This document shows, one piece after another, positions 16,582 through 26,283 of a stretch of 64,000 nucleotides of DNA. Made by a program: the position numbers and the translations under genes. Under the pieces are notes generated by a model. It searched no databases. It saw only the letters and a list, made by a program, of their open reading frames with translations, and was not told the DNA's origin. Source of the stretch: JAEULH01 sp963746275 (GTDB lineage Bacteria > Pseudomonadota > Alphaproteobacteria > Rhodospirillales > Defluviicoccaceae); assembly GCA_963746275.1 (NCBI GenBank), contig CAVVAX010000018.1:58001-122000 (forward strand), in the 5' to 3' direction. Numbering within the stretch: the first letter of the stretch is position 1; every line of letters begins with the position of its first letter.

Positions 16582-17838
16582 ATGAATTTGAAGGAACTGA
16601 AGTCCAAGCCCCCGGCGGAGCTTCTCAGCTATGCCGAGCAGCTGAAGGTCGAGAACGCCAGCTCGCTGCGCAAGCAGGAGATGATGTTCGCCATCCTGAA
16701 GCAGATGGCGGAAAACGAGGTCGCCATCTTCGGCGACGGCGTCCTGGAGATCCTTCAGGACGGCTTCGGCTTCCTCCGCTCGCCGGAAGCGAACTACCTG
16801 CCGGGGCCCGATGACATTTACGTTTCACCCAGCCAGGTGCGCCGCTTCGGCCTGCGCAACGGCGACACCGTCGAGGGAGAGATCCGCTCGCCCAAGGACG
16901 GCGAACGCTACTTCGCCCTGCTCCGGGTAACCCGGATCAACTTCGGCGACCCGTCCGAGGTCCGCCATCGCATCAACTTCGACAACCTCACCCCGCTCTA
17001 TCCGCAAGAGCGGCTGGTCATGGAGATCGAGGGCGGCGAACGCAAGGATCTGACCTGCCGTGTCGTCGATCTGATCACCCCGATCGGCAAGGGCCAGCGG
17101 GCGCTGATCGTGGCGCCGCCGCGCACCGGCAAGACGGTGATGTTGCAGAACGTTGCCCACGCCATCGCCGCCAACCACCCCGAGTGCTACCTGATTGTGC
17201 TCCTGATCGACGAGCGGCCGGAGGAGGTCACCGACATGGCCCGCTCGGTCAAGGGCGAGGTGATCAGCTCGACCTTCGACGAGCCGGCCGCCCGCCACGT
17301 CCAGGTTGCCGAGATGGTCATCGAGAAGGCGAAGCGGCTGGTCGAGCACAAGCGCGACGTCGTCATCCTACTCGACTCCATCACCCGGCTGGCGCGGGCC
17401 TACAACACCGTCGTGCCGTCGTCGGGCAAGGTCTTGACCGGCGGCGTCGACGCCAATGCCCTGCAGCGGCCGAAGCGGTTCTTCGGCGCCGCTCGTTGCA
17501 TCGAGGAGGGTGGCTCGCTCACGATCATCTCCACTGCGCTGATCGACACCGGCTCGCGGATGGACGAGGTGATCTTCGAGGAGTTCAAGGGCACCGGCAA
17601 TTCGGAGATCATTCTCGACCGCAAGCTCGCCGACAAGCGCACCTGGCCCAGCATCGACATCACCCGCTCGGGCACCCGCAAGGAGGAGTTGCTGGTCGAC
17701 AAGTCGACGCTGTCGAAGATGTGGGTCTTGCGCCGGGTGCTGATGCCCATGGGCGTCGTCGACGCCATGGAGTTCATGTTGGACAAGCTGCGTCAGTCGA
17801 AGAGCAACAGCGAGTTCTTCGAGGCGATGAACAGCTAA
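16582..17838 (+). CDS. rho: Transcription termination factor Rho
   Basis: Rho is the hexameric RNA helicase that ends transcription of many operons. The 418-residue protein starts MNLKELKSKPPAELL (N-terminal helix bundle), then the cold-shock-like RNA-binding domain (GVLEILQDGFGFLRSP, DDIYVSPSQVRRFGL), Walker A APPRTGKT, Walker B DVVILLDSITRLARAYN, the Q-loop, and the R-loop GTGNSEIILDRKLADKR. The length fits the family exactly with ATG 16582; the in-frame extension to 16378 is not conserved. Confidence 0.97.
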   Translation: MNLKELKSKPPAELLSYAEQLKVENASSLRKQEMMFAILKQMAENEVAIFGDGVLEILQDGFGFLRSPEANYLPGPDDIYVSPSQVRRFGLRNGDTVEGEIRSPKDGERYFALLRVTRINFGDPSEVRHRINFDNLTPLYPQERLVMEIEGGERKDLTCRVVDLITPIGKGQRALIVAPPRTGKTVMLQNVAHAIAANHPECYLIVLLIDERPEEVTDMARSVKGEVISSTFDEPAARHVQVAEMVIEKAKRLVEHKRDVVILLDSITRLARAYNTVVPSSGKVLTGGVDANALQRPKRFFGAARCIEEGGSLTIISTALIDTGSRMDEVIFEEFKGTGNSEIILDRKLADKRTWPSIDITRSGTRKEELLVDKSTLSKMWVLRRVLMPMGVVDAMEFMLDKLRQSKSNSEFFEAMNS

Positions 17839-17879
17839 CGGGTCCCGCCTCGCCTGGGCCGCCCTACGGCTTCATCGGC

Positions 17880-19115
17880 TCACGCGCCGCGCATCAGCCG
17901 CGGCAAGTCGCCGACCATGCCCATGGCGTGGCGCATGAAGAAGCGTTTCACCGGCGGCAGAACGTTGACGGCGGCCAGGCCTACGTCGCGGGCGAGCCTG
18001 ACCGGACCTGAGTCGATCTCGAACAGCCGGTTGAGCCCGTCGGTCAGGGCCAGCATCAGCGTGTTGTCGAACCGCCGCCAGCGCTGGTAGCGGGCGAGGA
18101 CGTCGGCGGCGCCGAGGTCCAGCCCCAGCCTGCGGGCCTCGCCCAGCACCTCGCCGAGCGCGGCGACGTCGCGCAACCCCATGTTCAGGCCCTGCCCGGC
18201 GATCGGGTGCATGGCGTGGATGGCATCGCCGACCAGCGCCAGGCGTGGCGCGATCGCCTTCTCGGCGAACTGCAGCGATAGCGGATAGGACCAGCGCGGG
18301 CCGACGATCGAAAGCGTGCCGAGGAAGTCGCCGAAGCGCCGCGCGACCTCGGCGGCAAATCCGGCATCGTCCAGCGCCATGATCGCCGGCGCCCGTTCGG
18401 CCCGCTCGGTCCAGACGATGGACGAGCGGTTGCCCTTGAGCGGAAGAATGGCGAAGGGGCCCGCCGGCAGGAACCGCTCATGGGCGATGAAGCCGTGGGG
18501 GCGTTCATGATCGACGGCACAGACGATGCCGACCTGGCGATAGGACCAGCCGCTCACCCGGATGCCGGCCTCCTCGCGCAGGCGCGAATTGCGGCCCTCG
18601 GCGCCGATGACCAGCGGCGCCCGGATCCGCCCGCCGCCCTCGAGCAGCACCAAGACGTCTGCCTCGCGGCGCTCCACCGAGGCCGCGCGTGCCGGCGCCA
18701 GGAAGGTCACGGCCTCAAGTTCGCCGATGCGGGCATAGAGGGCCCGGCGGTAATGCCGGTTCTCGACCATGTGGCCGAAGGGCTCGTCGCCGACGTCGCG
18801 GTGGTCGTAGTGCAGATGCAGCGGCGAGGCGCCCTCGCTGACCCGGATCTCGCGCATCGGCGTCGCCTCTCCGGCCATGCCCGGCCAGAGCTGGATTGCT
18901 TCCAGCAGGCGGCGGGAGGTGAGCGAGATCGCCGAGGCGCGGCCGTCGAAGCGCTCGTCGAGGGCGGCCGCCACTGTTCCGGCCTCGACCACGACCGTGG
19001 CAAGGCCGCCTTCCGCCAGTGCACAGGCGAGCGTGCCGCCGACCAGGCCGCCACCGACGATGACGACGTCGGTGGTTGCGTCCAGGCTCGAGGGCGGCGG
19101 CGAGATGATGGTCAT
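17880..19115 (-). CDS. ubiH: UbiH/UbiF/Coq6-family FAD-dependent ubiquinone hydroxylase
   Basis: The 411-residue flavoprotein monooxygenase has the dinucleotide motif DVVIVGGGLVGGTLACAL, the DG-type motif IGAEGRNSRLRE, and the second FAD motif RLALVGDAIHAMHPIAGQGLN, which is diagnostic for the Ubi hydroxylases of ubiquinone ring synthesis. Which ring position it modifies cannot be read from sequence, so the symbol is provisional. ATG 19115 has GGAGGA directly upstream; the longer frame to 19265 has no support. It converges on rho. Confidence 0.88.
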   Translation of the reverse strand: MTIISPPPSSLDATTDVVIVGGGLVGGTLACALAEGGLATVVVEAGTVAAALDERFDGRASAISLTSRRLLEAIQLWPGMAGEATPMREIRVSEGASPLHLHYDHRDVGDEPFGHMVENRHYRRALYARIGELEAVTFLAPARAASVERREADVLVLLEGGGRIRAPLVIGAEGRNSRLREEAGIRVSGWSYRQVGIVCAVDHERPHGFIAHERFLPAGPFAILPLKGNRSSIVWTERAERAPAIMALDDAGFAAEVARRFGDFLGTLSIVGPRWSYPLSLQFAEKAIAPRLALVGDAIHAMHPIAGQGLNMGLRDVAALGEVLGEARRLGLDLGAADVLARYQRWRRFDNTLMLALTDGLNRLFEIDSGPVRLARDVGLAAVNVLPPVKRFFMRHAMGMVGDLPRLMRGA

Positions 19116-19377
19116 GGATCCTCCGGATGGGGCCACTTCGACGCCGGGCCAGGACCGGCAGTATTTCCTTTGGCTCAATATACGGCGCCGCCGCCGGCTG
19201 TCCGCGGTTTTCTCGGCAACCGCCGCCGGGTGGCACGGTTCGTGAAAGCCGCGCAGCGCATTCACGGCGTCCGGATCGCCATGCCATGGGTTCTGGCGGT
19301 GGAGCGGCCGGCTATGCTATGTGCGCGACCGCAGGCGCGCCGTCGGTTGGTGACGTCGCGCCCAGAGAGGGATCAGG

Positions 19378-19719
19378 ATGATGAAGCTCATTTCGGCGAT
19401 CATTAAGCCCTTCAAGCTCGAGGACGTCCGCCAGGCGCTGACGTCTCTCGGCGTGCAGGGCATGACTGTCACCGAGGTCAAGGGGTTCGGGCGGCAGAAG
19501 GGGCAGACCGAAATCTATCGCGGCGCCGAGTACACGGTTCAGTTCCTGCCCAAGGTCAAGATCGAGGTCGTCGTCACCGACGACATGGCCGAGGGTGTGG
19601 CCGACGCGATCCTGAACGCGGCGCGGACCGACAAGATCGGCGACGGCAAGATCTTCATCCTCGAGGTTTCCAAGGCCATCCGCATCCGCACCGGCGACAC
19701 CGACGCCAGCGCCTTGTAG
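19378..19719 (+). CDS. glnK: PII nitrogen regulatory protein
   Basis: PII proteins bind ATP/ADP and 2-oxoglutarate and, when not uridylylated, block AmtB and tune glutamine synthetase and NtrB. The 113-residue protein has MKLISAIIKPFKLEDVR, a T-loop TEIYRGAEYTVQFLPK with the uridylylated tyrosine, and VVTDDMAEGVADAI followed by TDKIGDGKIFI. The position upstream of amtB argues for the GlnK role, although the 760-bp spacer shows that the two are not tightly coupled. Start may be ATG 19378 or 19381. Confidence 0.95.
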   Translation: MMKLISAIIKPFKLEDVRQALTSLGVQGMTVTEVKGFGRQKGQTEIYRGAEYTVQFLPKVKIEVVVTDDMAEGVADAILNAARTDKIGDGKIFILEVSKAIRIRTGDTDASAL

Positions 19720-20032
19720 GGCGCGGGCCAAGCAACAGCAGCGCTCCTTCGGGGCGGGCAGGCCGACGCCCTCACCCGCCCGCACCGCGGGCCTCTCTTA
19801 CCCGCCCGCCCCGCCTGCCCCCACTCTCCCACCCTTAGCGGGCGAGGGCTGGTAAGGCGGAGATTCAGCCGCTCTGCCCCCTGCTCCCGCGTGCGAAGGG
19901 CCACCCGCCTGAGGCTTGCCGGCAGCCGTACGGGCCGTGGACTCCTTGCACGCGACGACGGTTTTCGTGGATGGCCGCAACGAGTGGTCAACATGAGGCC
20001 ATGACGCAGTGCTGTGCCAACATCCTTTTGCC

Positions 20033-20090
20033 GTCACGGCCGGACTTGTTGTGACATGTTGGGACTTGTTGTAACTTGTTCCGGCCGTCC
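20033..20090. repeat. Composite intergenic palindrome, variant copy 2
   Basis: The outer arms GTCACGGCCGGA and TCCGGCCGTC pair perfectly over about 9 bp. Between them the phrase ACTTGTTGT occurs twice and ACTTGTT a third time, which looks like local duplication within the loop. It belongs to the module-one type of the family described at 5605. Confidence 0.6.
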
Positions 20091-20346
20091 CTGGAACCGC
20101 CCGTAGCGCTGAAGCGATGACGTCGAGCTCCGCGCGCCGCTCGCCGGCGCTGAGCGATTACCATTTCTTCCCGTCACACGGTTCCTCGGCCCCCGGCCAC
20201 GACCTGCGGTCGTGCCCAACAATCGGGCAAAGTCGCATCTGCTGCACGGTGCTTGAGCATTCTCCCGGTCCGCGGCCGCCAGTGCCAGGCCGCGCAACCG
20301 GAGACGCGCGGTCTGCCGCACGCGATCACCGGTCTGGGGTTGCGGT

Positions 20347-20361
20347 TGGCACGGAGTTTGA
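20347..20361 (+). promoter_or_regulatory. Candidate sigma-54 promoter for amtB
   Basis: TGGCACG-GAGT-TTGA fits the -24/-12 consensus TGGCACG-N4-TTGC except that the -12 GC is GA. It lies about 118 bp upstream of the amtB ATG. Ammonium transporter genes are commonly NtrC/sigma-54 dependent, so the position is sensible. Confidence 0.45.
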
Positions 20362-20478
20362 GTTCGCCTCGGTGGTCAGGAAGAGCGCAGGCGGGCGCCG
20401 GACCACCCTGACCCGTCAAGCAACACGGGACCGCCCTGGCGGTGGCCGACGAAACTATGCCCTAGGAGAGCCGTGCAC

Positions 20479-21810
20479 ATGAGTTTGTTGAAGAAACTGC
20501 CCACAGGCCTGGCCCTGGCGGCCATATCGCTTCTCGCCGTTGCCGGCGCTGCCCTGGCGCAGGATGCCGCGGTGGTCGAAGAGGTCGTCGAGGAGGTCGT
20601 GCTCGATAGCGGCGATACCGCCTGGATGCTGACGTCGACGGCGCTGGTGCTGCTGATGACCATCCCCGGGCTGGCGCTGTTCTACGCCGGTATGGTGCGA
20701 AAGAAGAACGTGCTCGCGACCGCGATGCAGAGCTTCGCCATCTGCTGCCTGGTCACGATCCTCTGGACCGTCGTCGGCTACAGCCTCGCGTTCGGCGACG
20801 GCGGCAACCTCAACGCCTATATCGGCGGGTTCGAGCGGATCCTGCTCGCCGGGCTCGGCACCGACACGCTGAGCAAGACCATCCCGGAAAGCGTGTTCAT
20901 CATCTTCCAGCTTACCTTCGCGATCATCACCCCGGCGCTGATCACCGGCGCCTTCGCCGACCGCATGAAGTTCTCGGCCATGCTGTGGTTCATGGGCCTG
21001 TGGGTGCTCCTGGTCTACGCGCCGGTGTGCCACTGGGTCTGGGGCGGCGGCTTCCTCGGCTCCGACGGCGTCCTCGACTTCGCCGGCGGTACGGTCGTCC
21101 ACATCAACGCCGGCGTCGCCGGGCTGGTCACCTGCATCGTCATCGGCCGCAGGCGCGGCTTCGGCACCGAGAACATGGAGCCGCACAACCTGGTGCTGAG
21201 CCTGATCGGCGCCTCGCTGCTCTGGGTCGGCTGGTTCGGCTTCAACGCCGGCTCGGCTTTGGCCGCCAACGGATCCGCCGGCATGGCCATGGCCGTGACC
21301 CAGATCGCCAGCGCCACGGCGGCGATGTCGTGGATGTTCCTCGAGTGGATCGTGCGCAAGAAGCCGACGGTGCTGGGCATCGTCTCCGGCGCCGTCGGCG
21401 GCCTCGTCGCCATCACCCCGGCGGCTGGCTTCGTCGGCCCCTCCGGCGCTCTGATCATCGGCTTCACCGCCGGCATCGCGTGCTTTTGGGGAGCGGTCTG
21501 GCTCAAGCCGGCGCTGGGCTATGACGACAGCCTCGATGCCTTCGGCGTGCACGGCGTTGGCGGCATCGTCGGCGCGCTGCTCACCGGCGTCTTCGCGGTC
21601 GAGGCCATCGGCGGCACGCCCGGCCTGATTGAGGGCAACGCGATGCAGGTGTGGCTGCAGCTCAAGGGCATCCTGGTCACCGTCGTCTACTGCGCGGTCG
21701 TCAGCTACATCCTGCTCAAGCTCATCGACCTGGTGATCGGGCTCAGGGTCGACCAGGAGACTGAGATCTCCGGCCTCGACCTGGCGCTCCACGGCGAGAG
21801 GGTGGTCTAG
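20479..21810 (+). CDS. amtB: Ammonium transporter with cleavable signal peptide
   Basis: AmtB conducts ammonia/ammonium across the inner membrane and is plugged by GlnK. The 443-residue protein has a signal peptide (GLALAAISLLAVAGAALAQ), an acidic VVEEVVEEVV stretch, and eleven helices including GLALFYAGMVRKKNVL, the pore-histidine segments (GGTVVHINAGVAGL and FGVHGVGGIVGALLTGVFA), and PHNLVLSLIGASLLWVGWFGFNAGSA. The C-terminus ends in an amphipathic tail expected to contact GlnK. An AGGAG precedes ATG 20479. A strong intrinsic terminator follows at 21852. Confidence 0.96.
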   Translation: MSLLKKLPTGLALAAISLLAVAGAALAQDAAVVEEVVEEVVLDSGDTAWMLTSTALVLLMTIPGLALFYAGMVRKKNVLATAMQSFAICCLVTILWTVVGYSLAFGDGGNLNAYIGGFERILLAGLGTDTLSKTIPESVFIIFQLTFAIITPALITGAFADRMKFSAMLWFMGLWVLLVYAPVCHWVWGGGFLGSDGVLDFAGGTVVHINAGVAGLVTCIVIGRRRGFGTENMEPHNLVLSLIGASLLWVGWFGFNAGSALAANGSAGMAMAVTQIASATAAMSWMFLEWIVRKKPTVLGIVSGAVGGLVAITPAAGFVGPSGALIIGFTAGIACFWGAVWLKPALGYDDSLDAFGVHGVGGIVGALLTGVFAVEAIGGTPGLIEGNAMQVWLQLKGILVTVVYCAVVSYILLKLIDLVIGLRVDQETEISGLDLALHGERVV

Positions 21811-21851
21811 CCGGCTTTCTCCTCCTCTTCCGCTGCAACCCGAGCGGTATC

Positions 21852-21884
21852 GGCCGGAGGCTTGGTCCTCCGGCCACTTTTTTT
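21852..21884 (+). terminator. Intrinsic terminator after amtB
   Basis: GGCCGGAGG-CTTGGT-CCTCCGGCC forms a perfect 9-bp stem with a 6-nt loop and is followed by ACTTTTTTT. It lies 42 bp after the amtB stop. Confidence 0.92.
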
Positions 21885-21945
21885 GGCACCGCCGGCTGCG
21901 GCCACTGCTTGAGGCAGGCACGCGCCGCCGCTACCCTCGGCCCCG

Positions 21946-23148
21946 ATGCTGAACCCCCACCTCGCCTCGCTGACCGCCTATCCCTTCGATCGCCTCCGCC
22001 GCCTCCTCGAGGCCGTTCAGCCGCCACGGGGCCTGGAGCCGCGGGTGCTGTCGGTGGGCGAGCCGCGGCATCCGCCGCCGCCGATGGTCGCCGAAATCCT
22101 GAGCCGGGAGGCCGCTGGCTGGGGCCGCTATCCGCCCATCGACGGAACGCCAGAATTTCGCGAGGCGGTCGCCGGCTGGCTTGGCCGCCGCTTCGGCCTG
22201 CCGCACGGACTGCTTGCGCCGGACGACCAGCTCCTGCCGATAGCCGGCAGCCGCGAGGGGCTCTACCTCATTGGCGCTGTCGCCCTGCCCAGGCGGAAGG
22301 GCCCGGGCGCGCCGGTTGTCCTGATCCCCAACCCGTTCTACCAAGTCTACCAGGGGGCTGCCTTAATGCACGCCGCCGCCGCCGTCTACCTGGACGCGGG
22401 GCCGGCGACCGGGTTCCTGCCCGACCTCGACGCCATCGATCCTTCCGTCCTCCAGCGCACCGCCCTGTTCTACCTGTGCTCGCCCGCCAACCCGCAGGGC
22501 GCGGTCGCGGATCTGGGTTATCTCCGCCGTGCGATCGCGCTGGCCCGCCGTCACGGCTTCGTCCTCGTCGTCGACGAGTGCTACGCCGAGATCTATGACC
22601 GCGAGCCGCCGCCTGGGGCCTTGGCCGCCTGTGCCGCGCTCGGCGACGAGGGCAACGGGGTGTTCGCCAACGTCGTCGTCTTCCACTCGCTGTCGAAGCG
22701 CTCCAGCGTCCCCGGCATACGCTCCGGCTTCGTCGCCGGCGACCCGGCGCTGATCGGCGACTTCCGCAAGCTGCGGAGCTTCGCCGGAGCCTCGGTTGGC
22801 CTGCCGATTCTCGCAAGCTCCGCTGCGCTTTGGCGCGACGACGAGCATGTGGAAGCAAACCGCCGCCTCTACCGCGCCAAGCTCGACCTGGCGGAACGGC
22901 TCCTTGACGGCCGCTTCGGCTTCTACCGCCCGACCGGCGGTTTTTTCCTCTGGCTCGACGTCGGCGACGGCGAGGCCGCGGCGCTGAAGCTATGGCGGGA
23001 CGCGGCGGTGCGGGTCCTGCCCGGCGGCTACCTCGCCCAGGACGACGAAACCGGCGCCAATCCCGGCCGGCCGTACATCCGTGTCGCCCTGATCGACGAC
23101 CTCGCCGCCACCGAAGATGCTTTAAGAAGGCTTCTTAAAACACTATAA
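21946..23148 (+). CDS. dapC: Succinyldiaminopimelate aminotransferase (DapC-type class I/II PLP enzyme)
   Basis: DapC makes N-succinyl-diaminopimelate, a precursor of lysine and peptidoglycan. The 400-residue protein has the class I aminotransferase fold: SVGEPRHPPPPMV, a PNPFYQVYQGAA segment, CSPANPQGAV, the PLP-binding aspartate and tyrosine in VVDECYAEIYD, and the Schiff-base lysine in HSLSKRSSVPGIRSGF. Assignment to DapC rather than another aminotransferase rests on overall resemblance and is moderately certain. The gene ends with a 19-bp palindrome (23121-23139) just before ftsK. Confidence 0.82.
   Translation: MLNPHLASLTAYPFDRLRRLLEAVQPPRGLEPRVLSVGEPRHPPPPMVAEILSREAAGWGRYPPIDGTPEFREAVAGWLGRRFGLPHGLLAPDDQLLPIAGSREGLYLIGAVALPRRKGPGAPVVLIPNPFYQVYQGAALMHAAAAVYLDAGPATGFLPDLDAIDPSVLQRTALFYLCSPANPQGAVADLGYLRRAIALARRHGFVLVVDECYAEIYDREPPPGALAACAALGDEGNGVFANVVVFHSLSKRSSVPGIRSGFVAGDPALIGDFRKLRSFAGASVGLPILASSAALWRDDEHVEANRRLYRAKLDLAERLLDGRFGFYRPTGGFFLWLDVGDGEAAALKLWRDAAVRVLPGGYLAQDDETGANPGRPYIRVALIDDLAATEDALRRLLKTL
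23121..23139. promoter_or_regulatory. Perfect 19-bp palindrome ahead of ftsK
   Basis: TTTAAGAAG-G-CTTCTTAAA is a perfect dyad within the last codons of dapC, 35 bp before the ftsK start, in an AT-rich patch that stands out from the GC-rich background. It could be an operator for ftsK or a transcript hairpin. The paired TTAA boxes recall CtrA sites, but the spacing is 9 rather than 7. Confidence 0.35.
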
Positions 23149-23174
23149 ATGCGAACCCTTCGAGAACTGAGCGG

Positions 23175-25521
23175 GTGAGCGAACCGATGATCCGCGAGGA
23201 AACGCTGGCGGTCCTGCCCGACGGCGCGGTCGACTACATCAAACGCCGGCTGAGCGAGGCCGCCGGGCTCGCCCTGGTTTTCATCGGCGGCCTGCTGCTG
23301 ACGGCGCTGGTCACCTTCAACCCGGCGGATCCGTCCCTCAACCATGCCACCGCCGCCCTTCCCGCCAACGCCCTCGGCCTGCCCGGCTCCTACTTCGCCG
23401 ACGTGATGATCGGCAGCATTGGCGCCGCCGCGGCGCTGCCGGTTCTGGCCCTCCTCGTCTGGGGCTGGAAGGTGATGAGCAAGAGCTGGCCCGGGCGCGG
23501 CTGGCTGCTGCTCGCGGTGCTGCTGCTGGCGATGCTGACCGCCGGCGTGGCTCTGGCAGCGATCCCGGCGGGTTCCTGGCCGCACAGCGCCGGCCCCGGC
23601 GGGCTTGGTCGGCGCCGTCCTGCTCACCGAGATCGCCGCCGCCACCGGGCTTGCGCCGGCGCTGGTTGCGACGCTGGCGGCGGTCCTGGCGCTGCTGGCC
23701 ACCGCCTTTGGCCTGGGGATCAGCCGCGGCGACGTCGGCGCCTTGGGAATCGGGGCGAAGTCGCTGTTCATCGGCCTCGGCGGCGCCGCCGGCCGGGCGA
23801 GCCGGATCGCCGCTCGCTTCGCCTCGGTCCCGTTCGCCCGTGCCGCCGGCCGCGCTCCACGCGCCGCCAGCCGCGCCGGCGCCGAGGAGGACAGGGTGAG
23901 GCTCACGAGCAACGGTGCGGCCGGCCCGGAGGCAGCGATCGTCGCGCCGAAGCAGCCGCGGGTCCGCCAGGGGCGGAAGGTCGCTCAGGAAAGCCAGGGC
24001 CGGCTGCCCTTTGCCGCCGAAGAGCACGGGCTTCTGCCGCCGCTCGATCTGCTCCATCCGCCGGCGCCCTCCCAGGGCAGCGATGCTTTGAGCCGCAGCA
24101 GCCTGGAGGAGAACGCCCGGTTGCTCGCGACGGTGCTCGAGGACTTCGGCGTCCGCGGCGAGATCGTGAAGGTCAGGCCCGGGCCGGTGATCACCCTCTA
24201 CGAGCTGGAGCCGGCGCCGGGAACGAAGAGCTCCCGCGTCATCGGCCTCGCCGACGATATCGCCCGGTCGATGAGCGCGGTGTCCGCGCGCGTGGCGGTG
24301 GTGCCGGGGCGCAACGTCATCGGCATCGAGCTGCCGAACCTCCGCCGCGAGGGCGTGGGCCTGCGCGAGCTGCTCGCCTCCGAAGCCTTCGAGCGCACCG
24401 GCGGCCGGCTGGCGCTGGCGCTGGGCAAGGACATCGGCGGCGCGCCGGTGCTGGTCGATCTCGCCCGCATGCCGCACCTGCTCATCGCCGGCACCACCGG
24501 CTCCGGCAAGTCGGTGGCGATCAACGCCATGATCCTGTCGCTGCTCTATCAGCACACCACCGAGACCTGCAAACTCATCCTCATCGACCCGAAGATGCTG
24601 GAGCTCTCGGTCTACGACGGCATCCCGCACCTTCTGAGCCCGGTCGTGACCGAGCCGTCGAAGGCGGTGGTGGCGTTGAAGTGGACCGTGCGCGAGATGG
24701 AGGAGCGCTACCGGGCGATGTCGCACCTCGGCGTGCGCAGCATCGCCGGCTACAACGCCCGCATCGCCGAGGCCCGGCGCAAGGGCGAGCAGCTCAAGCG
24801 GCGGGTGCAGACCGGCTTCGACGAGGACAGCCAGCCGGTGTTCGAGGAGCATCCCCTCGATCTGGAGCCGCTGCCGCTCATCGTCGTCGTCGTCGACGAG
24901 ATGGCCGACCTGATGCTGGTCGCCGGCAAGGACATCGAGGCGGCGGTGCAGCGGCTGTCGCAGATGGCCCGCGCCGCCGGCATCCACCTGATCATGGCGA
25001 CGCAGCGGCCCTCGGTCGACGTCATCACCGGCACGATCAAGGCCAACTTCCCGACGCGGGTGAGCTTCCAGGTCACCTCCAAGATCGACAGCCGCACCAT
25101 CCTCGGCGAGCAGGGCGCCGAGCAGCTCCTCGGCCAGGGCGACATGCTGTTCATGGCGACCGGCGGCCGGGTGACCCGGGTGCACGGGCCGTTCGTCAGC
25201 GACGGCGAGGTCGAGACGGTGGTGCGCTTCCTCAAGAGCCAGGGCGCGCCGCAGTACATCCCCGAGGTCACCGAGGAGGAAGAGGAGGTCGATACCGTCC
25301 TCGACACCGGCGGCGATCCGGAAGAGGACGAGCTGTACGAGGAGGCGGTGGCGCTGATCGCCCGCGACGGCAAAGCCTCGACCAGCTACGTCCAGCGCCG
25401 GCTGCAGATCGGCTACAACCGCGCAGCCCGGCTGATCGAGCGGATGGAGGCGCAGGGGCTGGTCAGCAAGGCCGACCGCGTCGGCCGGCGCGAGGTCCTC
25501 CTCGGCGAGCGCGCCGATTGA
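23175..25521 (+). CDS. ftsK: DNA translocase FtsK, one-base frameshift
   Basis: FtsK anchors at the septum and pumps chromosome ends apart during division. The N-terminus (from GTG 23175) has membrane helices (AGLALVFIGGLLLTALVTF, VLALLVWGWKVM, WLLLAVLLLAML). The frame then breaks at about 23607, where removing one G from GGCGGGC joins it to LVGAVLLTEIAAAT and the remainder. Later come a short linker, the alpha/beta motor with Walker A GTTGSGKS and Walker B IVVVVDEMADLML, and the C-terminal gamma winged helix (DGKASTSYVQRRLQIGYNRAARLIERME) that reads KOPS. The corrected length is about 781 residues, with a linker shorter than in E. coli. The stop overlaps the lolA start. Confidence 0.95.
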
Positions 25522-26195
25522 CCCATCGCCCTTGTTGGAATGCGGCAGCCATCCGGCTGGTCGCCGCCGCCATGATGTTCTTTGCCGCCGTCGCTGCCGC
25601 CGGGCCCGGCCTCGCCGCGGCGCCGGAGCCGGCTCGGCTGACGCCGCCGGAGCGCGCCCTCGTCGGCCGCATCGAGGCGTACTTCAACGGCGTGCGCACC
25701 ATGCGCGCGCGCTTCCTGCAGGCGGCCTCGACGGGCGAGACGGCGGAGGGCTCGGTCGTCCTGCAGCGGCCCGGGCGGATGCGCATCGCGTACGACGCGC
25801 CGGTGCCGGTCCTCATCGTCGCCGACGGCACCTGGCTGATCTACCACGACCGCAAGCTCAACCAGATCAGCTACCTGCCGCTGGGCTCGACGCCGGCCGG
25901 CATCCTGGTCGAGGACAAGATCGACCTCGACGGCGGCGGGTTGACCATCACCGACTTCAGCCGGGCCGCCGGGGTGATCCGGATCACCGTCGTCCGCACC
26001 GCCAGCCCCGCCGACGGCAGCCTGACGCTTGCCTTCTCGGAAACCCCGCTGGAGTTGAAGCAATGGCGGGTGGTCGACGCTCAGGGGGTGGCGACGACGG
26101 TGTCGCTCTCGGAGATCGAGACGGGAATACGGCTTGATCCCGAGCTCTTCCGCTTCATCGACCCGCGAGGCAGGCCGCCTGACTTCCCCGAGTGA
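25518..26195 (+). CDS. lolA: Outer-membrane lipoprotein carrier protein
   Basis: LolA ferries lipoproteins from LolCDE to the outer membrane. The 225-residue protein has a signal peptide (IRLVAAAMMFFAAVAAAGPGLAAA), then IEAYFNGVRTMRARFLQ, a PGRMRIAYDAP strand, DGTWLIYHDRKLNQISYLPL, and a C-terminal LKQWRVVDAQG repeat typical of the half-open beta barrel. The TTG start overlaps the ftsK TGA; an ATG at about 25572 would cut into the signal peptide. ftsK-lolA adjacency is common in alphaproteobacteria. Confidence 0.92.
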   Translation: MTHRPCWNAAAIRLVAAAMMFFAAVAAAGPGLAAAPEPARLTPPERALVGRIEAYFNGVRTMRARFLQAASTGETAEGSVVLQRPGRMRIAYDAPVPVLIVADGTWLIYHDRKLNQISYLPLGSTPAGILVEDKIDLDGGGLTITDFSRAAGVIRITVVRTASPADGSLTLAFSETPLELKQWRVVDAQGVATTVSLSEIETGIRLDPELFRFIDPRGRPPDFPE

Positions 26196-26283
26196 GGCCG
26201 CTAGGTATGCGCCCCGCGCATGTATGCTATGCAACCGGCGCATTGGCCGTATCACGGCCGAGAACCAATTTAGACGTTATGGA

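Larger units (their letters stand above)
19720..20478. other. glnK-amtB spacer containing palindromic repeats
   Basis: The 759-bp spacer has no convincing gene. It contains CTC-rich inverted repeats (about 19770-19860, related to those at 10.2 kb), a composite palindrome copy at 20033-20090 in which the GGCCGGA/TCCGGCC stem encloses three near-repeats of ACTTGTTGT, a partial NtrC-like dyad (TGCACGGTGC near 20244), and a sigma-54-like promoter at 20347 (listed separately). Confidence 0.6.

Noticed and set aside
23175..26195. A single 1006-codon frame joining the FtsK N-terminus to LolA
   Set aside because: The middle 600 codons are Arg/Gly-rich shadow translation of the FtsK motor gene. A surplus G at about 23607 puts the FtsK N-terminus in the lolA frame.
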